Positions 16,594-24,034 of a stretch of DNA of 64,000 bases are shown piece after piece. The notes under the pieces are model-generated. The model made no database searches. It was not told where the DNA came from and worked only from the letters and a program-made list of their open reading frames with translations. Both the position numbers and the translations under genes were made by a program. How positions within the stretch are numbered: the stretch's first letter is position 1; the number at the start of each line of letters is the position of its first letter. The stretch is from Gillisella terrae (GTDB lineage Bacteria; Pseudomonadota; Alphaproteobacteria; Rhizobiales; Rhizobiaceae), in the NCBI RefSeq assembly GCF_004801395.1, contig NZ_SSOA01000003.1:1-64000 (forward strand), in the 5' to 3' direction.

Positions 16594-17277
16594 ATGCTGC
16601 CGAAGATTGCTGTGGTTGAAGACGAAGAAGCGCTCAGCGTTCTTCTTCGATATAATCTCGAAGCCGAAGGCTATGAGGTCGAAACCGTCTTGCGCGGAGA
16701 CGAGGCCGAAATTTGTCTTCAGGAGCGGGTGCCGGATCTGTTGATCCTGGACTGGATGTTGCCAGGCGTGTCTGGTATTGAGCTGTGCCGCCGTTTGCGG
16801 ATGCGCCCTGAGACCGAACGCCTGCCGATCATCATGTTAACGGCGCGGGGCGAAGAGAGTGAGCGCGTGCGCGGCCTCTCCACCGGTGCTGACGACTATG
16901 TGGTCAAGCCGTTTTCCACGCCGGAGCTGATGGCGCGGGTGAAAGCCATGCTGCGTCGGGCCAAGCCGGAAGTGCTCTCCAGCGTGTTGAAATGCGGCGA
17001 CATTGAACTGGATCGCGAGACCCATCGCGTTCACCGCAAAAGCCGCGAAGTGCGCCTTGGACCAACCGAGTTTCGCCTGCTGGAGTTTTTGATGGCGTCC
17101 CCTGGCCGGGTGTTTTCGCGCTCGCAGCTTCTGGATGGTGTCTGGGGTCACGACATTTACGTGGATGAGCGCACGGTGGATGTGCACGTCGGACGACTGC
17201 GCAAGGCGCTGAATTTTTCCAACATGCAGGACGTGATCCGCACCGTGCGCGGTGCTGGCTATTCCATGGAAGCCTGA
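16594..17277 (+). CDS. phoB: Phosphate-regulon response regulator PhoB
   Basis: A 227-residue OmpR/PhoB-type activator. The receiver domain has the acidic pair E9/D10, the phospho-acceptor Asp53 in LLILDWMLPG, and Lys in VVKPFS. The winged-helix domain ends VDVHVGRLRKALN..VIRTVRGAGYSM. It binds the Pho box upstream of pstS, forming an autoregulated loop. It sits 130 bases after phoU, last in the series, and is followed by a bipartite repeat and a strong terminator. Confidence 0.96.
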   Translation: MLPKIAVVEDEEALSVLLRYNLEAEGYEVETVLRGDEAEICLQERVPDLLILDWMLPGVSGIELCRRLRMRPETERLPIIMLTARGEESERVRGLSTGADDYVVKPFSTPELMARVKAMLRRAKPEVLSSVLKCGDIELDRETHRVHRKSREVRLGPTEFRLLEFLMASPGRVFSRSQLLDGVWGHDIYVDERTVDVHVGRLRKALNFSNMQDVIRTVRGAGYSMEA

Positions 17278-17291
17278 ATCTGGCTTTGTTT

Positions 17292-17397
17292 ATTGCATAA
17301 TTCTTTAAACCGGAATCGGTTTAAAGAGAAAATTATGCAACAGATATAAAGTGCTACAGCGAACCTTTGTGCGCCATATATGGCGCACGGCGCTGTA
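17292..17397 (+). repeat. RIME-like bipartite palindromic repeat, copy after phoB
   Basis: The first palindrome runs from TGCATAATT to AATTATGCA with an inner TTTAAACCG/CGGTTTAAA stem. After ACAGATATAAAGTG a second follows, with GTGCGCCATA/TATGGCGCAC as its core and ACAGCG..CGCTGT as flanks. Length and structure fit rhizobial RIME1 elements (about 108 bases, two palindromes) as I recall them. Confidence 0.75.
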
Positions 17398-17413
17398 GTG
17401 CACGATAGCAAAA

Positions 17414-17437
17414 ACGGGCCGTTTGGCCCGTTTTTTG
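17414..17437 (+). terminator. Intrinsic terminator of the pho cluster
   Basis: The arms ACGGGCC and GGCCCGT with a GTTT loop are followed by six further Ts, and As precede the stem. This is the first strong terminator after phoR at 9.4 kb, so it probably ends the operon. Confidence 0.8.
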
Positions 17438-17572
17438 TGTTTGGTGCAAATTTTCAATGGCGGAAAACGATTGGCCTGAAATGGAAAGGCTGATCATCAA
17501 TGTAACAAAGACCAGCCCCAGTATTTTTTTCGACGCATTTTCATGCGTGGAAGACGGCGCGCTTGGAAGCGC

Positions 17573-18118
17573 TTAGCGTGTTGCAGCCGCAGCGCGACGG
17601 CGCTCATTGACAGGCTGGTAAGCCAGCTTTGCGTGGTATTTGCAATAGGGCGAGCTGTCCATGCTGTCGCAGCCGCAGAAATGGAAATCGTCGGTCATCG
17701 GATCGCCAACCGGCCATTTGCAGGTGCGCTCGGTGAGGTCGGTCAGTGTCAGGCGCTTTGATGTTGGCAAGGTGCCGCTGATAACAGCCAGTTCTACCTT
17801 GTCTTCGATCGGCTGAATGTCCATATCCTGCTTCAGTGAAACAGCTTCTTCAGCGCGCGGCGCTGTGCGTGTTACGGTGCGTGCAGGATAGTTTGGTGCG
17901 CGCGGAGCCGGTGCGGCAGGGCGCTTTGGTGCCGTGCGTGTCGGGGTTGTTGTGGTGCCGCCAGCTTTGACGCGGCCCGGCAGGCAAAGCCTGTGAACCT
18001 TGCCAATCACGGCGTTGCGGCTGACACCGCCACCAAGCTGGGTGGCAATCTGGCTTGCGCTCAGACCTTCTGCCCATAGTTTCTTGAGTTTTTCAACTCG
18101 TTCATCTGTCCAGTTCAT
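17573..18118 (-). CDS. gcrA: Cell-cycle regulator GcrA
   Basis: A 181-residue member of the GcrA family, an alphaproteobacterial transcription factor that recruits RNA polymerase to promoters carrying CcrM-methylated GANTC. The N-terminus MNWTDERVEKLKKLWAEGLS and the HTH QIATQLGGGVSRNAVIGKVH are diagnostic. A Pro/Ala/Thr linker follows. The C-terminal sigma-70-interacting domain shows RTCKWPVGDP and FCGCDSMDSSPYCKYHAKLAY. The start at 18118 has GGAG about 10 bases upstream. A dense group of GANTC sites lies in its upstream region. Confidence 0.96.
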   Translation of the reverse strand: MNWTDERVEKLKKLWAEGLSASQIATQLGGGVSRNAVIGKVHRLCLPGRVKAGGTTTTPTRTAPKRPAAPAPRAPNYPARTVTRTAPRAEEAVSLKQDMDIQPIEDKVELAVISGTLPTSKRLTLTDLTERTCKWPVGDPMTDDFHFCGCDSMDSSPYCKYHAKLAYQPVNERRRAAAATR

Positions 18119-18453
18119 GCCGCAATCTCCGCCTGTTGCGTGCGTTTGCGCAGAATCCATCACCACGATCTCGGGAGGTCCGAAACCCAACTTGCCTCGA
18201 ATTGTTGGTGACTATTCCGCCGCATGCAGTCTAGTAATTAGACATTAACCTAGTGTGAGCCTGACTCCGTGACAAGAGTCGGCGAATCATCACGAATCGA
18301 AATTCGTGCTTTTCCCCAACTTGCTGCCGATTGCGTTTTTTTCGAGTCTTGCGTTGCGAGGTTTCGCCCGTCGTCGAAAGTCATGAAATATCGATGTTTT
18401 GTTGACAATGAGGCACGAAGCCCCAATAGTGCAGTTGCGAATTTGGGGAGGAC
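18119..18453. promoter_or_regulatory. gcrA / argD divergent control region with five GANTC sites
   Basis: GANTC occurs at 18263-18267, 18276-18280, 18284-18288, 18294-18298 and 18354-18358, four of them within 36 bases. A near-match to the CtrA box (TTAA-N7-TTAC, minus strand) lies at 18234-18248, on the gcrA side. Together they look like cell-cycle control of gcrA by methylation state and possibly by CtrA. Confidence 0.6.
18402..18430 (+). promoter_or_regulatory. Sigma-70-type promoter for the argD leader
   Basis: A perfect TTGACA (18402-18407) is followed after 17 bases by AATAGT (18425-18430). It would start transcription near 18437, just ahead of a ribosome-binding site for a 33-codon frame and then argD. 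Confidence 0.55.
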
Positions 18454-18555
18454 ATGATCATCTCAAATCGCACAAAGGCCGCCGTGATGGCGGCATTTTT
18501 AATTTTTCACGGTCATACCGGCCGTGGAGTGTCAGTTTGGATTGCCGCAGGATAA
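18454..18555 (+). CDS. Possible 33-residue leader peptide ahead of argD
   Basis: The frame runs ATG 18454 to TAA 18553-18555 and begins [26 protein letters not shown] lies directly upstream of the ATG, a better ribosome-binding site than that of argD itself. A 6-bp GCCGCC/GGCGGC hairpin followed by T-rich sequence (18478-18507) lies inside the frame, so its translation could affect a downstream terminator-like structure. It contains two Arg codons but no run of them. It could equally be an unremarkable frame in the leader. Confidence 0.35.
   Translation: MIISNRTKAAVMAAFLIFHGHTGRGVSVWIAAG
18478..18507 (+). terminator. Attenuator-like hairpin in the argD leader
   Basis: GCCGCC (18478-18483) and GGCGGC (18489-18494) pair around GTGAT, followed by ATTTTTAATTTTT. 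Its position between the promoter and argD, within a short translated frame, would suit attenuation. Confidence 0.4.
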
Positions 18556-18568
18556 AGGATTTTCCGTC

Positions 18569-19777
18569 ATGGCTCAGAATACAACGCCGCTGTTCAACAC
18601 GTTCTCACGTGCGCCGCTGCGTTTTGAGCGAGGTGAAGGCGTTTGGCTTTACACCGAAAGTGGCGAGAAATACCTTGATTTCGGTGGCGGCGTGGCTGTG
18701 ACCTCCTGTGGTCATTCGCATCCCCATCTGGTCGATGCTTTGAAAAGCCAGGCCGAAAAGGTATGGCATTTGTCTAACCTCTACGAGGTGCCCGGTCAGG
18801 AGCGCCTGGCTGAGCGGCTGACCGAAGCGACGTTTGCCGACAAGGTGTTTTTCACCAACTCTGGCGCGGAAGCGTTGGAATGCGCCATCAAGACTGCGCG
18901 CCGTTACCATTATTCCAAAGGCCATCCCGAAAAATTCCACATCATCACCTTTGAAGGCGCTTTCCATGGTCGGACCATTGCGACCATTGCTGCCGGTGGT
19001 CAGGAAAAATATCTGGAAGGCTTTGGACCCAAGGCACCCGGCTTCGATCAGGTGCCGTTTGGCGACATGGAAGCGCTGAAGGCTGCCATTACTGACGCAA
19101 CGGCAGCTCTGTTGATTGAGCCCATCCAGGGTGAAGGTGGCATTCGCGTTGTGGAAAAAGAGTTCCTGAAGCAGTTGCGCGCCATTTGTGATGAAAAGGG
19201 CCTGCTGCTGATCCTCGATGAAGTTCAAAGTGGTGTTGGCAGAACCGGTAAATTTTTCGCCCATGAATGGGCGGGCGTGACACCGGATATCATGGCAATT
19301 GCCAAGGGCATTGGCGGCGGTTTTCCGTTTGGTGCCTGCCTTGCCACAGAAGAGGCGGCATCGGGCATGACGGCGGGTGTTCATGGCACTACCTATGGCG
19401 GCAATCCGCTGGCGATGGCCGTTGGCAATGCGGTGCTCGATCTTGTACTCGCCGATGAGTTTTTGCAAAATGTTCGCGATGTCGCGCTGGTGTTCCGCCA
19501 AGGGCTGGCGGCGCTGAAAGACCGCTTCCCGGATGTGATTGAGGATATTCGCGGCGATGGTCTGATGCTCGGCATCAAGGCCGTCAAGCCCTCATCGGAA
19601 CTGCTGTTTGCCATGCGAGCAGAGCATATTCTGGGTGTGCCAGCGGGGGATAATGTTATCCGTCTGCTGCCACCCTTGACCATCACCGCCGACGAAGCCC
19701 GCGAGGGTTTGAAGCGCATTGAGCAGGCCGCCGAGGCCTTGTCCGCAAAGGCTGCCCCCAGCGCAGCGCAGGCTTGA
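18569..19777 (+). CDS. argD: Acetylornithine aminotransferase ArgD
   Basis: A 402-residue class III PLP aminotransferase that makes N-acetylornithine from the semialdehyde; in many bacteria it also serves the lysine pathway. It shows [52 protein letters not shown] and the PLP-lysine region [17 protein letters not shown] 18569 has AAAGGA upstream and gives the usual protein length. It is followed after 14 bases by argF. Confidence 0.95.
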   Translation: MAQNTTPLFNTFSRAPLRFERGEGVWLYTESGEKYLDFGGGVAVTSCGHSHPHLVDALKSQAEKVWHLSNLYEVPGQERLAERLTEATFADKVFFTNSGAEALECAIKTARRYHYSKGHPEKFHIITFEGAFHGRTIATIAAGGQEKYLEGFGPKAPGFDQVPFGDMEALKAAITDATAALLIEPIQGEGGIRVVEKEFLKQLRAICDEKGLLLILDEVQSGVGRTGKFFAHEWAGVTPDIMAIAKGIGGGFPFGACLATEEAASGMTAGVHGTTYGGNPLAMAVGNAVLDLVLADEFLQNVRDVALVFRQGLAALKDRFPDVIEDIRGDGLMLGIKAVKPSSELLFAMRAEHILGVPAGDNVIRLLPPLTITADEAREGLKRIEQAAEALSAKAAPSAAQA

Positions 19778-19791
19778 AAACAGGTAACACA

Positions 19792-20709
19792 ATGGCATCC
19801 CCGAAGCATTTTATTGATCTCTCGGCCATGACATCCGAGGACCTCACCTCTATTTTATCCGACGCGCGCGCCCGCAAGGACAGAACCAAGGCAGGCACTG
19901 CCGATAAGCCTTTGGCTGGCAAGATGCTGGCGATGATTTTTGAAAAGCCATCGACCCGCACCCGTGTGTCTTTTGATGTTGGTATGCGTCAACTCGGCGG
20001 CGAAACGCTGTTTTTATCCGGCACGGAAATGCAGCTTGGCCGCGCCGAAACCATTGGCGATACGGCCAAGGTGTTGTCGCGCTATGTTGACGCCATCATG
20101 ATCCGCACCACGGACCATTCCCGCCTGTTGGAACTGGCAGAGCATGCGACTGTGCCTGTCATCAATGGTTTGACGGATTTGACCCATCCTTGCCAGATCA
20201 TGGCAGACATCATGACCATTGAAGAGCATCGCGGCCCGGTTAAGGGCAAGACATTGGCCTGGACCGGTGACGGCAACAATGTGCTGCATTCGCTGGTCGA
20301 GGGTGCGGCGCGTTTTGGTTATAAAATGAATATGGCCGTGCCCATGGGCTCGGAGCCGGAAGATCGCATTCTCAACTGGGCGCGTGATCATGGCGGCGAA
20401 ATCATGTTGTGCCATGATGCGGAGCGGGCGGTGGCCGGTGCCGATGCGGTGATTACTGACACATGGGTGTCGATGAATTTGGAGCACAAGGCCCGTGGGC
20501 ACAATGTGTTCCAGCCGTTCCAGGTCAATGCGGATTTGATGAAGCGGGCGAAATCCGACGCTTTGTTTATGCATTGCCTGCCTGCACATCGCGGTGAAGA
20601 AGTGACGGATGACGTGATTGATGGGCCGCAGTCTGTGGTGTTTGATGAGGCTGAAAACCGCTTGCACGCGCAAAAATCCATTCTCGCATGGTGCCTTGGC
20701 GCTGTGTGA
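19792..20709 (+). CDS. argF: Ornithine carbamoyltransferase ArgF
   Basis: A 305-residue enzyme that makes citrulline from ornithine and carbamoyl phosphate. It shows the carbamoyl-phosphate motif [12 protein letters not shown], the HPCQ motif ([10 protein letters not shown]), [18 protein letters not shown] and the [11 protein letters not shown] loop. It starts at ATG 19792, 14 bases after argD, so the two form an operon. The strong hairpin at 20730-20762 ends it. Confidence 0.96.
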   Translation: MASPKHFIDLSAMTSEDLTSILSDARARKDRTKAGTADKPLAGKMLAMIFEKPSTRTRVSFDVGMRQLGGETLFLSGTEMQLGRAETIGDTAKVLSRYVDAIMIRTTDHSRLLELAEHATVPVINGLTDLTHPCQIMADIMTIEEHRGPVKGKTLAWTGDGNNVLHSLVEGAARFGYKMNMAVPMGSEPEDRILNWARDHGGEIMLCHDAERAVAGADAVITDTWVSMNLEHKARGHNVFQPFQVNADLMKRAKSDALFMHCLPAHRGEEVTDDVIDGPQSVVFDEAENRLHAQKSILAWCLGAV

Positions 20710-20729
20710 CACTTGCTCTCAGCATTCTG

Positions 20730-20762
20730 CGTGTCACAGCTCAAAGCATGGGCTGTGACACG
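20730..20762 (+). terminator. Terminator after argF
   Basis: A perfect 11-bp stem CGTGTCACAGC/GCTGTGACACG is followed by TCTGTTTTTA. It lies 21 bases after the argF stop. Confidence 0.65.
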
Positions 20763-20894
20763 TCTGTTTTTAAGCGTCGTCAGGAATTTTGCGCATAAGG
20801 CTTGATGCAAAATTCACAATCATTATGTATCGGCACCATATATAGGCATTCCCCAGAAGGTTTTGCCCCACACGTTGCGGCGCGTACCTCGTGC

Positions 20895-20933
20895 CAGAAT
20901 CTGTCCGGTTCAGATTGAACCGGACAGATTCTG
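20895..20933. repeat. Perfect 18-bp inverted repeat between argF and hslO
   Basis: The arms CAGAATCTGTCCGGTTCA and TGAACCGGACAGATTCTG pair without mismatch around the loop GAT. There is no T run. With the second dyad at 20949-20993 it makes a two-palindrome block of about 100 bases, the same architecture as other rhizobial intergenic mosaic repeats but a different sequence. Confidence 0.8.
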
Positions 20934-20948
20934 AAATTCTTTGTTTTC

Positions 20949-20993
20949 GTTTGTCTTTTCGGGAAAACCGGGTTCCACTTTTCCCTGACAAAC
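20949..20993. repeat. Second palindrome of the hslO upstream block
   Basis: Nested arms GTTTGTC/GACAAAC and GGGAAAA/TTTTCCC enclose CCGGGTTCCAC. The motif with ACCGGGTTCCACTTTTCC recalls a repeat widely dispersed in rhizobial chromosomes. It ends 15 bases before the hslO ATG, so it lies in the leader. Confidence 0.65.
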
Positions 20994-21008
20994 TGCAGGA
21001 GTGTCAAA

Positions 21009-21998
21009 ATGACAGACAGATCAAACCAGCTTGGCGAATTCGATTTCGCAGGTGACGATAAGGTTGTTCCCTTTCAGGTGGACGGGCTTGATGTGCGCGG
21101 TCGCGCCGTTCAGCTTGGGCCGTTGTTGAACAGCATTCTCGACCGTCATGCTTATCCACCAACGGTTGCGCGCCTGCTGGCCGAGGCGATTGTGCTCACG
21201 GTGCTGATTGGCACGTCCCTGAAGTTTGAAGGCAAGTTTGTGGTGCAGACCAAGAGCGATGGGCCTGTGGATCTGCTGGTCTGTGACTTTGCCACGCCAG
21301 AAAATGTCCGCGCCTATGCACGTTTTGATGAGGCGCGGCTGAACGAGGCGCTGGCGGCTGGAAAATCCTCTCCCACCGATCTTTTGGGCAATGGTGTTCT
21401 TGCCTTTACCATTGACCAAGGCGGCTTCATGCAGCCCTATCAGGGCATTGTGCCGCTGGATGGCTCATCCTTGGAAGACATTGCCGGCTTCTACTTCCGC
21501 CAGTCGGAGCAGATTCCGACACGGGTACGTTTGGCGGTTGCCGAGCTGTTTGATCGCGATGAGGGTGGCAAGCCGCGCCACACCTGGCGGGCCGGTGGCA
21601 TTCTTGTGCAGTTTTTGCCGGAAGCGCCAGAGCGCATGGGGCATCAGGATCTGCCCGGTGATGGCGATGACAATGGTGAATACGCGCCACCTGAGCATGA
21701 CAACTGGACAGAAGCCCGGATGATGGCTGATACCATTGACGGGGACGAGTTGACGGACCCGCTGATTGGCACCGAGCGTTTGCTGTTTCGCCTGTTTCAT
21801 GAGCGCGGTGTGCGGGCCTATACCCCGCAGCCGATTTATGATCGTTGCAGCTGCTCGCGCGACAAGATCAAGGGCGTGTTGTCGGGCTTTTCAGCCGAGG
21901 AAATCTCGGCCAGCATTGAAGATGGCACCGTGTCTGTGACCTGCGAGTTTTGCTCAACCACCTATAAGTATGAGCCGCAGGAGCTTATGCCTGCGTAA
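21009..21998 (+). CDS. hslO: Redox-regulated chaperone Hsp33 (HslO)
   Basis: A 329-residue cytoplasmic holdase that becomes active on oxidation. The C-terminal zinc centre has the four Cys: CxC in YDRCSCSRDK and CxxC in CEFCSTTY. The N-terminal domain shows the family VVPFQVDGLDVRGR and KSDGPVDLLVCDFA. An acidic insert near 220-240 (GDGDDNGEYAPPE) makes it longer than the E. coli protein, as in other rhizobia. AGGAG precedes the ATG. The argD-argF-hslO order is a known rhizobial arrangement. Confidence 0.95.
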   Translation: MTDRSNQLGEFDFAGDDKVVPFQVDGLDVRGRAVQLGPLLNSILDRHAYPPTVARLLAEAIVLTVLIGTSLKFEGKFVVQTKSDGPVDLLVCDFATPENVRAYARFDEARLNEALAAGKSSPTDLLGNGVLAFTIDQGGFMQPYQGIVPLDGSSLEDIAGFYFRQSEQIPTRVRLAVAELFDRDEGGKPRHTWRAGGILVQFLPEAPERMGHQDLPGDGDDNGEYAPPEHDNWTEARMMADTIDGDELTDPLIGTERLLFRLFHERGVRAYTPQPIYDRCSCSRDKIKGVLSGFSAEEISASIEDGTVSVTCEFCSTTYKYEPQELMPA

Positions 21999-22006
21999 TG
22001 CTTGAC

Positions 22007-22034
22007 GATCGTGCGCCATTTATGGCGCACGATC
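22007..22034. terminator. Perfect palindrome between hslO and the DsbA-like gene
   Basis: GATCGTGCGCCAT pairs with ATGGCGCACGATC around two Ts. It sits between two converging genes, 8 bases after one stop and 4 bases before the other. The core GTGCGCCAT/ATGGCGCAC is the same as the second half of the RIME-like repeats, so it may be a fragment of one now serving as a bidirectional terminator. Confidence 0.6.
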
Positions 22035-22038
22035 AGAT

Positions 22039-22638
22039 TTAAGCCTTGCGGGCTTTGGCGATCGCTTCTTTCAGATCGCTTTCCTGCAAGGCACCGGGAT
22101 AAAGGGTTGCGCCAATCACAAAGGATGGCGTGCCCTGAAAGCTCAGGCCTTCCGCTTGCAGCCAGTTGCGATCCAGAATACCGGCGATGTTCTTTGAATT
22201 GGCGTTCACCGTCTTTGTCAGCAGGTCTTTCGATATGCCGATGTCCTCCAGTGCCTGTTGTACGCGATCTGGCGTCAGCGGGCCGGAAAGCTTGAACAAT
22301 GCGTCCTGTGCGGGCTGATATTTGCCAAGTTTGCTGGCCGCCAGCACGGCTTGGGCTGCAAACACCGAGGCGGCACCAAACACCGGCCAATCCTTCATCA
22401 CCAGCCGCACATTGCCATCCTCCTTGACCACTTTGGTAACAACCGGATGGACGGCTTTGCAATAGCCGCACTGATAATCAAAATATTCGGCAATGGTGAC
22501 ATCCCCCTTGGGATTGCCCAGCACCGGCACATCCTTATCAAAGAAGATGTCTTTCTGGGTCGGTTCCTTGGCCCGCAGCAGCGATGGCATGGCCAAGGAT
22601 GCCGCAGAGGCAAAAAACAATGTGCGCCGCTTGATCAT
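22039..22638 (-). CDS. DsbA-family thiol oxidoreductase, exported
   Basis: A 199-residue protein with a signal peptide (MIKRRTLFFASAASLAMPSL) and a thioredoxin-fold domain of the DsbA/DsbG/Com1 type. The active site is CGYC in YFDYQCGYCKAVHP, and the cis-Pro loop is GTPSFVIG. It would form or reshuffle disulfides in the periplasm. Its start overlaps the galE stop by four bases, so the two are co-transcribed although no functional link is evident. Confidence 0.9.
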   Translation of the reverse strand: MIKRRTLFFASAASLAMPSLLRAKEPTQKDIFFDKDVPVLGNPKGDVTIAEYFDYQCGYCKAVHPVVTKVVKEDGNVRLVMKDWPVFGAASVFAAQAVLAASKLGKYQPAQDALFKLSGPLTPDRVQQALEDIGISKDLLTKTVNANSKNIAGILDRNWLQAEGLSFQGTPSFVIGATLYPGALQESDLKEAIAKARKA

Positions 22639-23627
22639 GATTGACTCACGAGGTTTGAGGTTGAGTGCCAGGCCCAGGCCGAGCGGATAATGTCTTCCAG
22701 CGTATATTGTGGCGACCAGCCCAAAACGTCACGCGCCTTGTCGTTGTTGGCCACCAGCGTCGTGCTATCACCTTCACGGCGTGCCGCATATTCCACCGGG
22801 AAGGGGCGGCCTGACACTTTTTCAATGGTGGACAGCAGTTCTTTCACCGTGGTGCCGGTGCCGGTGCCAAGGTTCAATTCCACTGATGCGCCGTCGTTGA
22901 GCAGATATTCCACGGCACGCACATGGGCATCGGCCAGATCGAGCACATGGATATAGTCGCGAACACAGGTGCCGTCGCGGGTGTCATAATCGCTGCCAAA
23001 CACCTTGAAGCCGTCGCGGCGGCCAAGGGCGGCCTCCAGCGCCAGCGGGATAGCGTGGGTTTCGGGTGTATGCCATTCGCCAATGCGTCCTTCAAAATCC
23101 GCGCCCGCCGCATTGAAATAGCGCAAAATGACCGAGCGGAAGCCGGTGTATTGGTCGTAATCCTTCAAAGCCTGTTCCACCATCCATTTGGTGCGGCCGT
23201 AAGGATTGATGGGCGATTGGCGGTGGGTTTCATCCATCGGCACCGCATCAGGCAGGCCATAGGTGGCGCAGGTCGAGGAAAACACGAAAGCCTTGATGCC
23301 AGCAGCTTGGGCTGCCGCCAACAAGGTGAGAGAGCCAATCACGTTGTTTTCATAGAAAGCGACCGGATCTTTAACCGATTCCCCCACCTCAATCAGGGCG
23401 GCAAAATGCAAGATTGCCGCGGGCTTATGCTTGGCCAGCACCTCATCCAGGCGGGCGCGATCCCGAATATCGCCTTGCTCCAGCGGTCCCCATTTCACGA
23501 ACTCGCCATGGCCATTGGAAAGGTTGTCGTAGACAATTGGCAAAAATCCACGCTTGGCCAAAGCGAGGCAGGTGTGGGAACCAATATAGCCTGCACCACC
23601 AACAACGAGAATGGGCGTTTCACTCAT
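22635..23627 (-). CDS. galE: UDP-glucose 4-epimerase GalE
   Basis: A 330-residue extended short-chain dehydrogenase that interconverts UDP-glucose and UDP-galactose, feeding exopolysaccharide and LPS synthesis. It shows the NAD motif GGAGYIGSHT at 10-19, SSTCATYG, the catalytic YxxxK (YGRTKW), and the GalE-typical ILRYFNAAGAD and RDYIHVLDLADAH. AGAGGA precedes the ATG. Confidence 0.95.
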   Translation of the reverse strand: MSETPILVVGGAGYIGSHTCLALAKRGFLPIVYDNLSNGHGEFVKWGPLEQGDIRDRARLDEVLAKHKPAAILHFAALIEVGESVKDPVAFYENNVIGSLTLLAAAQAAGIKAFVFSSTCATYGLPDAVPMDETHRQSPINPYGRTKWMVEQALKDYDQYTGFRSVILRYFNAAGADFEGRIGEWHTPETHAIPLALEAALGRRDGFKVFGSDYDTRDGTCVRDYIHVLDLADAHVRAVEYLLNDGASVELNLGTGTGTTVKELLSTIEKVSGRPFPVEYAARREGDSTTLVANNDKARDVLGWSPQYTLEDIIRSAWAWHSTSNLVSQS

Positions 23628-24034
23628 GCAATCGTCCTCTATCTACAGCGTCTCAGTCTATGAGCCATGGCATAGTCCCGGAAGCCGAAATCATCTTGCC
23701 GGGGACATTATGCAACAAGCCTCTCAATCTCCAGTGATCTTTGTCGGTAATTTATGGCCTTCGCAAGGGTACGGGGCTGTGGACTGAGAGTTCGGTTTGA
23801 ACGTGCAAGAATAAATTGACGTTTACGTCAAAGTTATTGTAGCATGGGCACTTGCGATTGCGCACGCTTGGCATAAGCTGAGAGTAAGGCGATGAGGTGA
23901 GAGCGTCGCATTCTAACTCTGGCACCTTTCTGGTGATTGGGTGAGGACAAAATCTACGGTGCCGCCTGTGTCTGGAGGGCGCATGGTGCCGTGATGGCTG
24001 GGGTGAGGATGCCCGCCGAAAAAGGGAGTGAGGA
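23628..24034. other. Intergenic region between galE and the acyl-CoA ligase
   Basis: About 400 bases between divergent genes. The only clear element is the 16-bp dyad at 23816-23831. No credible small gene is seen. Confidence 0.5.
23816..23831. promoter_or_regulatory. 16-bp operator of the TTGACGT-TTACGTCAA type
   Basis: TTGACGTT and TACGTCAA form a dyad with 14 of 16 symmetric positions. It is the same motif family as the 22-bp site ahead of the flavoprotein gene at 6660-6681. It lies about 200 bases before the acyl-CoA ligase ATG. Confidence 0.55.
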
